DNA from: Cryomorphaceae bacterium
Lineage (GTDB): Bacteria; Bacteroidota; Bacteroidia; Flavobacteriales; BACL11
Length of the DNA: 33,063 nucleotides
NCBI GenBank assembly: GCA_949511925.1
Contig: CATEYX010000063.1
Span: 1-33,063, forward strand
Direction of reading: 5' to 3'
The notes beneath the pieces were generated by a model. It ran no database searches, was not told where the DNA came from, and saw nothing but the letters and a program-made list of their open reading frames with translations. The translations under genes were made by a program, and so were the position numbers. Of the stretch, positions 8,389 through 16,647 are shown in pieces; within the stretch, counting starts at the first letter, position 1; every line of letters begins with the position of its first letter.

Positions 8389-10689
8389 ATGAAAAGAATT
8401 TTATTTGTGTTAATGATGCCATTAATGGTATTAGGGCAAAGCAGTTTTAACTTAGGTTTAATAGGTAGTTATGAATGGTCTTCAACAGAGGGTAGTGATA
8501 TTTGGGGTTGGGTTGATCCTGTTGATGGTGCAGAATATGCATTGGTTGGGCTTAATGATGGTTTCGCTTGTGTTGACGTTTCTAATCCATCAAATCCTGT
8601 TCAGGAATTCTATATATCAGATATTAATTCCACTTGGAGAGATGTAAAGACTTGGGGGAATTATGCCTACATAACTACTGAGGCTGATGCTGGTTTATTA
8701 ATTGTTGATTTGACAGATATGACAGGAGCTACTTATTGGCATGTTAGCATCTTCACTAACCCTGCAAATGGAAGTTCTGTAGAGTTTACTGCTGCTCATA
8801 ATTTATATATTGATGAAAATGGAATCTGCTATATTTTTGGAGCTTCTTCAGCAACTGGTGGAAGTCCTTCTGATGGAGCTATCTTTTTGGATGTAGCTGC
8901 TAATGCTACTGCACCTGATTATTTAGGGGAATGGGACGATCAATACATACATGACGGAATGGTTAGGGGAGATACTATGTATGCTGGTTGTATTTATGCA
9001 GGTGAGTTATTTGTTGTGGATGTAAGTGACAAGAATAATCCTAGTACATTAGGAACTCATAGTACGCCAAATGCCTTTACACATAATGCTTGGATAAGTG
9101 CTGATGGTGATTTTGTGTTTACTACTGATGAAAAATCAGATGCTTATTTAGCAGCATATGATATTACAAATATCAATAACATACAAGAAGTAGATAGAAT
9201 TCAATCTAATGCAGGAGAGCTGTCAATACCGCATAACACTCATGTTGATGGCAATTTTTTAATTACTTCTTACTATCGTGATGGTACGACTGTGCATGAT
9301 ATTACCCATCCTAGTAACATAATTCAAGTTGCTTACTATGATTCATATATAGGTTCTGGAAATGGTTTTGATGGTTGCTGGGGGACTTATCCTTTTTTTC
9401 CTTCTGGAAATATAATTTCATCAGAAATAAATAGTAGTGCTAACCAATCAGCAAAACTAATGATTTACGAAAGAGGTTTTGTTCAGGCTTGTTATTTGGA
9501 AGGAAATGTAACAGATGCAGCAAATGGAAATAACCTTAGTGGTGCAAGTATTGAAATATTAAATACTGTATTATTGAATAATTCATCTTCTAACCTATTA
9601 GGTGAGTATGTAAGTGGTACGGCTAATGCAGCAACTTATGATGTTGTATTTTCAAAACCAGGCTATTTAGCTGATACTTTGTCTGCGAGTTTAACAAATG
9701 GAGTTATTACTATTTTGGATGCTGCGCTTCAACCTTTAGTTTCCTTTAATGCTGGAGGTATGGTAGTTGATGTTTCTGGAAATGGAATTGCTAGTGCCGA
9801 AGTAGTTATTTTTAATACTGACTTTACTTTCAATGCGACAACTGATGCAAATGGTAATTATACTATCAATAATATGTATGAAGGAAATTATGAAGTTATA
9901 TCTGGACTTTGGGGATATATTACTTCTTGTAACAATGAATATATTATGCCTTCAATAATCAATACTATTACTTTAGAACAAGGATATTATGATGATTTTA
10001 CTTTTGATTTTGGTTGGACTGTAAGTGGGGGTGTAACCTCAGCAAATGATGGGATATGGGAAAGAGGATTTCCTGAAGGAACTAGTGATCAAGGAGTGAA
10101 TTATAATCCAGACGGAGATATTAGTGGAGATTGTACTGATTTTGCTTATGTAACGGGTTTACTTGCAGGTGGACAAATTGGGGATAATGATGTGGATGAC
10201 TTTAATACTATACTAACTTCTCCAATTTTTGATTTAAGTGCAAATCAAATTCATTATATTAATTATTCTTCATGGTTTCAAAATAATTTTCCATGGGGCG
10301 GAGCGCCTAATGATAGTTTAACTATTAGCATTTCAAATGGAAGTACTATTAGTGTATTGGAAACAATTACTAGTAATTCTCCAAATTTAGGACAATGGAA
10401 TTATAATTCTTTGGATATTTCACAATATTTAACACCTACAGCTACTATGCAGTTAATTATTGAGACAGCTGATTGGGATGCGTTAGGAGGGCATTGGGTT
10501 GAAGGTGGTTTTGATGAGTTTTCGATAACAAATGCACCAAATGCTATAGCTGATGAATCAATTCATGAAAAAGGAAAACTAATAAAAATTGTTGATGTAT
10601 TAGGAAGAAAAATAATTGAATCAAATAACTCTCCTTCGTTTTACATTTATGAAAACGGAAGTGTAGAAAAACACCTTATAGTTGAATAA
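8389..10689 (+). CDS. Choice-of-anchor B family exported protein with C-terminal sorting tag
   Basis: An exported protein of 766 residues. A signal peptide MKRILFVLMMPLMVLGQ is followed by a large LVIVD-repeat (propeller-like) region at about 20-370, with WGWVDPVDGAEYALVG, VDVSNPSNP and LLIVDL, typical of the choice-of-anchor B family. Then come two carboxypeptidase-regulatory-like beta sandwiches (about 375-525; the second has TTDANGNYTINN) and a jelly-roll-like region (about 540-720). The last 37 residues (10576-10686) are the tag shared with the next three genes: KLIKIVDVLGR at its start, YIYENGSVEK near its end, terminal Glu. This resembles type IX secretion C-terminal domains, so surface or extracellular location is likely. 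The in-frame TTG at 8371 lies inside the promoter element; the ATG at 8389 gives a proper signal peptide. Confidence 0.85.
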   Translation: MKRILFVLMMPLMVLGQSSFNLGLIGSYEWSSTEGSDIWGWVDPVDGAEYALVGLNDGFACVDVSNPSNPVQEFYISDINSTWRDVKTWGNYAYITTEADAGLLIVDLTDMTGATYWHVSIFTNPANGSSVEFTAAHNLYIDENGICYIFGASSATGGSPSDGAIFLDVAANATAPDYLGEWDDQYIHDGMVRGDTMYAGCIYAGELFVVDVSDKNNPSTLGTHSTPNAFTHNAWISADGDFVFTTDEKSDAYLAAYDITNINNIQEVDRIQSNAGELSIPHNTHVDGNFLITSYYRDGTTVHDITHPSNIIQVAYYDSYIGSGNGFDGCWGTYPFFPSGNIISSEINSSANQSAKLMIYERGFVQACYLEGNVTDAANGNNLSGASIEILNTVLLNNSSSNLLGEYVSGTANAATYDVVFSKPGYLADTLSASLTNGVITILDAALQPLVSFNAGGMVVDVSGNGIASAEVVIFNTDFTFNATTDANGNYTINNMYEGNYEVISGLWGYITSCNNEYIMPSIINTITLEQGYYDDFTFDFGWTVSGGVTSANDGIWERGFPEGTSDQGVNYNPDGDISGDCTDFAYVTGLLAGGQIGDNDVDDFNTILTSPIFDLSANQIHYINYSSWFQNNFPWGGAPNDSLTISISNGSTISVLETITSNSPNLGQWNYNSLDISQYLTPTATMQLIIETADWDALGGHWVEGGFDEFSITNAPNAIADESIHEKGKLIKIVDVLGRKIIESNNSPSFYIYENGSVEKHLIVE

Positions 10690-10690
10690 T

Positions 10691-11827
10691 ATGAAAAAGA
10701 TTCTACTTTTTCTAGCATTCATTCCACTTTTAAGTTTTGGGCAATTAAAAAAGGAAGTGCTTTTTATAGGAAACTCTTATACTTACTATAATGATTTACC
10801 TGACCTTGTAAAGGAAATAGCCTTATCATTTGGTGATACCTTAGTGCATGAAAGTAGCACTCCAGGAGGTTCTAACTTTAATGCGCATAGCACAAATTCT
10901 CAATCACTTAGTAAAATTAATCAGCAGCAATGGGATTATGTTGTATTACAAGCCCAAAGCCAGGAACCTTCATTTTCTCCTTCTCAAGTAGCTAGTGATA
11001 CTTATCCTTATGCTGAAATTTTGGTGGATTCTATTCTTGCTAACTCAAGCTGTACTGAACCTTTATTCTTTATGACTTGGGGTAGAAAGTATGGCGATCA
11101 GAGTAATTGTCAGTTTTACCCACCTGTTTGCACCTATACAGGTATGCAAAAAAGGTTACGTGAAAGTTATTTGGATATGTCATTTCTACATAATGCTAGT
11201 TGTTCGCCAGTGGGACTGGCTTGGAAAAAATCTATTGCAATTGACAGTACAATTGACTTATATTCTACTGACAATAGCCATCCTAGTATTTATGGGAGTT
11301 ATTTAGCTGCTTGTACTTTCTATGCTAGTATTTTTAAAAAAAGTGCTGTAGGTAGTAGCTATTGGCCAAATGCTATTGATTCGGCTACCGCATATAGTTT
11401 ACAGGAAATAGGAAGCAATACAGTATTGGATAGCCTTGCGGTTTGGAATATTTTTAATGCCGATTTTGGTTTTCAGCAATTTAATGATAGTGTTTCTTTT
11501 ACTAATCTGTCTTCGAATTACGAAAGTGTGCTTTGGAATTTTGGTAATGGAATAACCTCAACAGATGAAAACCCTACGCATACTTATGCTTTAAATGGTA
11601 GTTATACAGTTATCCTTTCGGCAATTACTAATGCAGCTTGTATTCAGGATACCCAAACAGTTAGTATTGTGGTAAACATAAACACTGCAATTGATGAATT
11701 GAAAGCGCCTAAGCAACTATTATTTGTTACAGATGTATTGGGTAGAAAAACCAACCCAACTAACAATGTACCTCTGCTGTATAGGTATGATGATGGGACG
11801 GTGGAGAAGAGGATAGTTATAGAATAA
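10691..11827 (+). CDS. Exported SGNH-fold hydrolase with PKD domain and C-terminal sorting tag
   Basis: A probable secreted esterase or acetylhydrolase of 378 residues. Signal peptide MKKILLFLAFIPLLSFGQ. The SGNH block I motif is FIGNSYT with nucleophile S29 (the DUF4886-like GNSYT form rather than GDS). The catalytic Asp/His pair is in DNSHPSIYGSYLAA (D194, H197). A PKD domain follows at about 250-335 (SVLWNFGNG ... HTYALNGSYTV), then the 37-residue tag (11714-11824) with TDVLGR and YRYDDGTVEK and a final Glu. The substrate cannot be told from sequence. The ATG at 10691 is two bases past the previous stop; the TTG at 10682 overlaps that gene and gives a poorer signal peptide. Its own TAA overlaps the next gene's ATG by one base. 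Confidence 0.85.
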   Translation: MKKILLFLAFIPLLSFGQLKKEVLFIGNSYTYYNDLPDLVKEIALSFGDTLVHESSTPGGSNFNAHSTNSQSLSKINQQQWDYVVLQAQSQEPSFSPSQVASDTYPYAEILVDSILANSSCTEPLFFMTWGRKYGDQSNCQFYPPVCTYTGMQKRLRESYLDMSFLHNASCSPVGLAWKKSIAIDSTIDLYSTDNSHPSIYGSYLAACTFYASIFKKSAVGSSYWPNAIDSATAYSLQEIGSNTVLDSLAVWNIFNADFGFQQFNDSVSFTNLSSNYESVLWNFGNGITSTDENPTHTYALNGSYTVILSAITNAACIQDTQTVSIVVNINTAIDELKAPKQLLFVTDVLGRKTNPTNNVPLLYRYDDGTVEKRIVIE

Positions 11828-12604
11828 TGAAAAAGTTTACTGTTATATTATTAGTTTTTTTTTGCATTTACAATTAATGCCCAAAATCTAATTTTGAATG
11901 GTAGTTTTGAACAGAATAATATTGTTCCTATGGGTAATTGTATGACTAATATCTCAAATAATGATTATACAAATTATATGCACTATTCAACTGCATTTTC
12001 TGTGTACGGGTCAATGGAAAGTTTTATTTATTTTGATTCATGTGTAACATATACAGGAGTTTATGCTGAGAATATTACACAGGATGGTAATTACTCTGTA
12101 TTGTTAGGCTGTAAGGATACGATAGAAAATTCTATTTATTTTTTACAATATACTGCTTATTCATTAGAATTGACACAACAGTTAATGATTGGCTCATATT
12201 ATAAGTTAATATGTTATAATAAAACATTTATTAATATCTTTAACAAAGGAAGGGTAGAGCTTGGGGTCTCAGAAGTAGATACAAGTATGGGTGTCATAAT
12301 TGATACACTGGAATATTCTAATAATATTTGGAAAAGAAATGAAGTGATATTTAAAGTAAATAATAATGCTAAATTCTTAACAATGAGAGGTTTTGTTGAG
12401 TCGGGTAATCATGGGTGTTTGGTGGATAACTTTATACTTACCTTAGATAGTTTTGCAGTTTTAGGAGTAAATGAGCAGGCAGCAGAAAAGCAATTGCTTT
12501 ACATAACAGATGTATTGGGTAGGCATAGTAAACCTACACTTAATGTACCTTTGTTTTACCGCTATGATGATGGTACTGTGGAGAAAATGATTGTTTTCGA
12601 GTGA
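11827..12604 (+). CDS. Exported carbohydrate-binding-like protein with tag, frameshifted in signal peptide
   Basis: The ATG at 11827 shares a base with the previous stop and begins MKKFTVILLVFF, but a run of nine T (11855-11863) throws the frame to a stop at once. Removing one T joins it to AFTINAQNLILNGSFEQ, an ideal signal peptide and cleavage site, and to the open frame ending at 12604. The body starts with the NLILNGSFE motif of Bacteroidota jelly-roll (carbohydrate-binding-like) domains, contains a Cys-containing beta-rich stretch and ends in VDNFILTLD. The 37-residue tag (12491-12601) has TDVLGRH, YRYDDGTVEK and a final Glu, with 28 of 37 positions identical to the previous gene's tag. 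As written, only a TTG at 11894 could start the long frame, without export signal. So this is a sequencing error, a phase-variable gene or a fresh pseudogene. Function otherwise unknown. Confidence 0.7.
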
Positions 12605-12633
12605 TAAAAAATTAACAATATAAATTTATACCT

Positions 12634-13308
12634 ATGAAATTACTACTACCCTTATTTATTATGCTCTTATCTTTTTCGGCTAAGGCACAAACTGGAATAG
12701 CTATTTATACAAATTATGGTACTATTAATTTAGCGCTTTACGACACCTTAGTACCTAACACAGTAAGTAATTTTGTTAACCTTGTTAACCAAAAGTTTTA
12801 TGACGGGGTTATTTTTCATAGAGTAATTGATAATTTTATGATTCAGGGGGGTGATGGTAATCCTTCACCTCCAGCAATTTTAGATGAATTTGATGTTTCA
12901 TTAAGTAATATACAAGGAACAATTTCTATGGCAAATTCTGGTCCTAACACGGGGACTTGTCAATTCTTTATTAATCTGGTAAATAATACTTATCTTGATT
13001 ATAATAAAGCCCCTTTAACTTCCAAACATCCTGTTTTTGGAACTACCATTAACGGCTTTGATATAGTTGAGAACATAGGTGATGTACAAACGAATGGGGA
13101 TAATGCTCCTCTAATCCCAGTTGTTATGGATAGTGTGAGAGTAGTGAATCTGGTATTAGCAGTTTCTGATCATGGTGCAGTAAATAATAACCGAAAGCTA
13201 ATTAAAGTAATTGATGCGTTAGGTCATGAAAGTAAAGTGACTACTAATAAGCCACTCTTTTATATTTATGATGATGGAGCGGTGGAGAAGAAATTGATAA
13301 TTGAGTAA
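12634..13308 (+). CDS. Exported cyclophilin-type peptidyl-prolyl isomerase with C-terminal sorting tag
   Basis: A peptidyl-prolyl cis-trans isomerase of 224 residues with signal peptide MKLLLPLFIMLLSFSAKAQ. The cyclophilin core has the active-site motifs FHRVIDNFMIQGGD (R63, F68, Q71), SMANSGPNTGTCQFFI (99-113) and HPVFGTTINGFDIVENIG. Short bacterial cyclophilins of this kind are usually periplasmic or cytoplasmic. This one ends in the same 37-residue tag (13195-13305; IDALGHES, YIYDDGAVEK, final Glu) as its three upstream neighbours, which implies export beyond the outer membrane. The tag differs in having Ala and His at D-A-L-G-H. It starts 29 nt after the previous stop and is the last gene of the cluster before the terminator at 13406. 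Confidence 0.9.
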   Translation: MKLLLPLFIMLLSFSAKAQTGIAIYTNYGTINLALYDTLVPNTVSNFVNLVNQKFYDGVIFHRVIDNFMIQGGDGNPSPPAILDEFDVSLSNIQGTISMANSGPNTGTCQFFINLVNNTYLDYNKAPLTSKHPVFGTTINGFDIVENIGDVQTNGDNAPLIPVVMDSVRVVNLVLAVSDHGAVNNNRKLIKVIDALGHESKVTTNKPLFYIYDDGAVEKKLIIE

Positions 13309-13405
13309 TTTCATTGCGATAAAAGCTAGTTTTAGAAGCAATCTATTTCTTATTGAGATAGCTATATTTTGAACCAAAATTTGCTATGAAAAAAGAACAG
13401 AAAAG

Positions 13406-13434
13406 AAAATCCAAACATTTGTTCGGATTTTTTT
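13406..13434 (+). terminator. Rho-independent terminator after the exported-protein cluster
   Basis: AAAATCC (13406-13412) pairs with GGATTTT (13425-13431), with an internal A/C mismatch, AAC/GTT and loop ATTT, followed by a T run to 13434. It lies about 100 bp after the cyclophilin stop and just before the hydrolase ATG. Confidence 0.65.
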
Positions 13435-13445
13435 ATGTTTGTTAG

Positions 13446-14291
13446 ATGATACAAAAACTTAACAATATAATTATTGAAGGTTCAGCAGGTAAGCCTATTT
13501 TGATTGATGCTAATTTTAAAGCAAATACACAAGCCAAGCAAGTAGTTGTTTTCTGTCATGGCTTTAAAGGGTTTAAGGATTGGGGGCCTTTTAATAAAAT
13601 TGCAACTCATTTTGCAGACAGGGATATTGTGTTTGTGAAATTCAATTTTTCATTTAACGGAACAACAACAAAAGATCCCAATAATTTTGGTGATTTGAAA
13701 GCTTTTGGAAATAATAATTTCTGCAAGGAATTAGATGATTTAAGCTTAGTGTTGGATTGGATAGAGAATTGTCAGGAGCTAAAAGGAGAGATTGATACTT
13801 CCAAAATTTCATTATTTGGGCATAGTAGAGGTGGTAGCATTGCAATGTTAAAATCTGTAGAAGATAGTAGGGTGAAAAAAGTAGTTTCATGGGCTTCTCC
13901 TTCTAATTTTTTAGATAGATTACCAAAAAAAGAAAAATTAGCTAAATGGGAAGAATTAGGTATTGCCTATATTTATAATGGCAGAACAAAACAGAATATG
14001 CCAATGTACTTTCAGTTTTATGAAAACTGCGTAAAATTTGCTGAGCGTTTGAATATCCAAAATGCGGTATCTAAGATGAGTATTCCTCATTTACTTGTAC
14101 ATGGTAGTGATGACCCTACTGTTTTGCTTAGTGAGGCGGTGAATATTAAAAGTTGGAATACAAATACACACTTACATGTTATTGATGGAGCTAATCATGT
14201 TTTAGGAGGTTTTCACCCTTATGATTTAGAAAAATTCCCGAAAGATTTGCAAGAAGCAATTGATGTAACAATTAAATTTTTAAAAGGATAG
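13446..14291 (+). CDS. Alpha/beta hydrolase
   Basis: A cytoplasmic alpha/beta-fold hydrolase of 281 residues without a signal peptide. The oxyanion region is VVVFCHGFKGFKDWG (33-47). The nucleophile elbow is GHSRGG with S127, the acid is D222 or D223 in HGSDDP, and the catalytic His is H251 in GANHVLGG, so the triad is complete. The HGFKGFKDWG and GHSRGG pattern resembles the dienelactone-hydrolase/YdeN-like group often labelled only as alpha/beta hydrolase, so the substrate is unknown. It begins 12 bp after the terminator stem; I see no consensus promoter directly upstream. It converges with tsaD and their coding ends overlap by 12 bp. Confidence 0.85.
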   Translation: MIQKLNNIIIEGSAGKPILIDANFKANTQAKQVVVFCHGFKGFKDWGPFNKIATHFADRDIVFVKFNFSFNGTTTKDPNNFGDLKAFGNNNFCKELDDLSLVLDWIENCQELKGEIDTSKISLFGHSRGGSIAMLKSVEDSRVKKVVSWASPSNFLDRLPKKEKLAKWEELGIAYIYNGRTKQNMPMYFQFYENCVKFAERLNIQNAVSKMSIPHLLVHGSDDPTVLLSEAVNIKSWNTNTHLHVIDGANHVLGGFHPYDLEKFPKDLQEAIDVTIKFLKG

Positions 14292-15296
14292 GCGAGCTGA
14301 AGGTGTTTCGCTTTGGTCAGCAAAATCGTTATCTAAATATTTAAAATAACCAGTTATAGCAATCATAGCTGCATTGTCAGTGCAGTATTCAAATTTTGGA
14401 ATGTAAAGCTGATAGCCTTTATCTATAGCTAACTTTTCTAATTCACTTCTTAAGTAAGAATTAGCAGATACACCTCCAGCTATTGCTAATTGTTTTATAC
14501 CTGTTAGTTTTATTGCTTTCTCTAATTTCTTGAGTAAAATACTTACTATACTGTGCTGAATAGAAGCACATAAATCCTCCATATTCTCTTCAATAAATTT
14601 TGGATTTTTTTGTAAGTTATTCTGAATTTTATAAAGGATAGAAGTTTTAAGTCCGCTAAAGCTAAAATCTAACTCTTTTATTTTAGGTTTTCCAAATTCA
14701 AAAGCATGAATGTTTCCCTTTTTTGCGTGCTTATCAATGTGTGGCCCTCCAGGGTAGGGTAGTCCTAATATTTTTGCCGACTTATCAAAAGCTTCTCCTG
14801 CTGCATCATCAATAGTAGTACCAATTACTTGCATATTGCTATGGCTTTCAATTCTTACAATTTGAGTATGACCTCCTGAAACCGTAAGACATAAAAATGG
14901 AAATTTGGGCATAGGCTCTCCTTCATCAATAAAGTGGGATAGGATATGGCCTTGCATATGGTTCACTGCTATAAGAGGAATATTCATACCCATAGCAAAG
15001 GATTTTGCAAAAGAGCTTCCTACTAAAAGAGAACCTAATAGTCCGGGGCCTTTTGTAAAGGTAATAGCCGAAATATCTTCTTTGCTTATATTTGCTTTTT
15101 TGATTGCTGCATCTACAACAGGGATAATATTTTGTTGATGTGCTCTAGAGGCTAATTCAGGAACAACTCCACCATATAATGAATGTATCTGTTGGTTAGC
15201 TACAATATTTGATAATATTTTTTGTCCTTGTAAAATAGCAGCAGAAGTATCATCACAGGATGATTCTATTCCTAAAATAATAGGTTTTTTAGTCAT
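14280..15296 (-). CDS. tsaD: tRNA N6-adenosine threonylcarbamoyltransferase TsaD
   Basis: The catalytic subunit that, with TsaB and TsaE, transfers the threonylcarbamoyl group from TC-AMP to A37 of ANN-decoding tRNAs (t6A). The 338 residues show ILGIESSCDDTSAAIL at the N-terminus (ASKHA fold), the metal-binding H-x3-H in AVNHMQGHILSH, LTVSGGHTQIV, GLPYPGGPHID, and the C-terminal CTDNAAMIA motif. Length and motifs are complete. Its start codon overlaps the ribBA stop by 8 nt, so it is the distal gene of a ribBA-tsaD unit. Its 3' end overlaps the opposing hydrolase gene by 12 bp. Confidence 0.96.
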   Translation of the reverse strand: MTKKPIILGIESSCDDTSAAILQGQKILSNIVANQQIHSLYGGVVPELASRAHQQNIIPVVDAAIKKANISKEDISAITFTKGPGLLGSLLVGSSFAKSFAMGMNIPLIAVNHMQGHILSHFIDEGEPMPKFPFLCLTVSGGHTQIVRIESHSNMQVIGTTIDDAAGEAFDKSAKILGLPYPGGPHIDKHAKKGNIHAFEFGKPKIKELDFSFSGLKTSILYKIQNNLQKNPKFIEENMEDLCASIQHSIVSILLKKLEKAIKLTGIKQLAIAGGVSANSYLRSELEKLAIDKGYQLYIPKFEYCTDNAAMIAITGYFKYLDNDFADQSETPSARLSF

Positions 15297-16500
15297 TTAA
15301 CTTTTTAAGAGCATGACCCATTTTATCTCTTTTTGTTTTTAAGTAAAATTCATTATGAATATTAGAATCTATTTCTAGAGCAACACTTTCTGTAATCTCA
15401 ATTCCATAGCCAATAAGCCCAACTCTTTTTTTAGGATTATTACTTAGTAATCTTACTTTACTTACCTTCATTGCTCTTAATATTTGTGCCCCAACGCCAT
15501 AATCTCTATCATCAGCGTTAAATCCTAATTCAGTATTTGCTTCTACAGTATCACGTCCTTTTTCCTGTAATTCATATGCTTTTAGTTTACCAAGTAGTCC
15601 AATGCCTCTACCTTCCTGATTCATATAAACTAAAACACCCTTACCTTCAGTTTCAATTTGTTTTAGTGCTGTTTGTAATTGAGGTCCACAATCACATCTG
15701 CATGACCCAAATATATCTCCTGTCATACAAGATGAATGTACTCTTACAAGCACGTCTTCATCTGCCTTCCATTCTCCTTTGTAGATGGCTAAATGTAATT
15801 GGCCGTTGGTTGTTTGTTTAAAAGCTTTCATTTTAAAATCACCATAATCAGTTGGTAATTGTATTTCAGCTTCTTCGGTTATCAGTGATTCATTTTTCAT
15901 TCTATATTCTATTAAGTCCTTAATGGTTATAAATTTTAAATTAAACTTTTCAGCAATTTTATGTAATTCAGGGGTTCTTGCCATTGAACCATCCTCATTT
16001 AATATTTCAACAATAACACCTGCTGGTTCTAGCCCTGCAAGACGAGCTAAATCAACAGCAGCTTCTGTATGTCCTGCTCTTCTTAAAACACCTCCTTCTC
16101 GAGCCTTTAAAGGGAAGATGTGTCCAGGCTTACCTAGTTCATCAGGATTAATGTTAGGGTCAACAAGTGCCTTTACTGTTTTGGCTCTATCAGATGCAGA
16201 AATACCTGTAGTACATCCATGCCCCATTAAGTCAACTGAAATAGTGAATGGAGTTTCGTAGGCTGCTGTATTCTTCCCAATCATCAATTCCAATCCTAAC
16301 TCTTGACATCTGCTTTCAAGTAGCGGAGTACAAATCAATCCTCTACCATGTGTTGCCATAAAGTTAATCATTTTAGTAGTTGCCATTTCAGCGGCAGCTA
16401 CAAAGTCGCCTTCATTTTCTCTATTTTCATCATCAATAACAATGACTATTTTACCGGCTTTAATATCCTTGATTGCTTCTTCTATAGTATTGAAACTCAT
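15289..16500 (-). CDS. ribBA: Bifunctional 3,4-dihydroxy-2-butanone-4-phosphate synthase / GTP cyclohydrolase II (RibBA)
   Basis: Supplies both precursors of riboflavin. Residues 1 to about 205 form the RibB domain (DDENRENEGD at 23-32 for acid and metal binding, MATHGRGLICTPL, RAGHTEAAVDLARLAG). From about 210 comes the RibA domain with the zinc ligands in C-x10-C-x-C (SSCMTGDIFGSCRCDCG), EGRGIGLLGKLKAYELQ, and a C-terminal guanine-recognition region. Total length 403 is normal for the fusion. The ATG at 16500 gives the expected MSFNTIEEAI start. The upstream region holds a -7-like element at 16585-16592 and a long inverted repeat; I see no conserved FMN-riboswitch structure. It overlaps tsaD by 8 nt. 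Confidence 0.96.
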   Translation of the reverse strand: MSFNTIEEAIKDIKAGKIVIVIDDENRENEGDFVAAAEMATTKMINFMATHGRGLICTPLLESRCQELGLELMIGKNTAAYETPFTISVDLMGHGCTTGISASDRAKTVKALVDPNINPDELGKPGHIFPLKAREGGVLRRAGHTEAAVDLARLAGLEPAGVIVEILNEDGSMARTPELHKIAEKFNLKFITIKDLIEYRMKNESLITEEAEIQLPTDYGDFKMKAFKQTTNGQLHLAIYKGEWKADEDVLVRVHSSCMTGDIFGSCRCDCGPQLQTALKQIETEGKGVLVYMNQEGRGIGLLGKLKAYELQEKGRDTVEANTELGFNADDRDYGVGAQILRAMKVSKVRLLSNNPKKRVGLIGYGIEITESVALEIDSNIHNEFYLKTKRDKMGHALKKLND

Positions 16501-16584
16501 ATTATAATTTTAGATGGTAAAAATACTAAGATTTACTTTATTTTTTACTTTTAATTAAGCGATTATTTACTGCTTTTTATTTTG

Positions 16585-16592
16585 CAAACATA
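16585..16592 (-). promoter_or_regulatory. Bacteroidota -7 element (TATGTTTG) upstream of ribBA
   Basis: On the minus strand TATGTTTG fits TAnnTTTG and lies 84 nt upstream of the ribBA ATG. The expected -33 region falls inside the inverted repeat at 16607-16638, so no TTG element can be pointed to. Confidence 0.45.
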
Positions 16593-16606
16593 CGAAATAA
16601 ATTATA

Positions 16607-16638
16607 ATGTATAGTTTTATTGTAAAAAAACTATACAT
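16607..16638 (-). repeat. Perfect 12-bp inverted repeat between the LptF/G gene and ribBA
   Basis: ATGTATAGTTTT and AAAACTATACAT are perfectly complementary arms around an 8-nt spacer. The structure begins 9 bp after the stop of the permease gene and could act as its terminator, although no long T run follows on the minus strand. It also covers the expected -33 region of the ribBA promoter and could be an operator. Confidence 0.6.
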
Positions 16639-16647
16639 AATATTTTT

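Noticed and set aside
13363..13371. TATATTTTG as promoter of the alpha/beta hydrolase
   Set aside because: It has one extra T compared with TAnnTTTG and lies upstream of the terminator hairpin, so it is a poor candidate.
13386..13445. Possible 19-codon peptide starting at ATG 13386
   Set aside because: It coincides with the terminator hairpin and T run and is Lys/Phe-rich only because of that; no evidence of coding.
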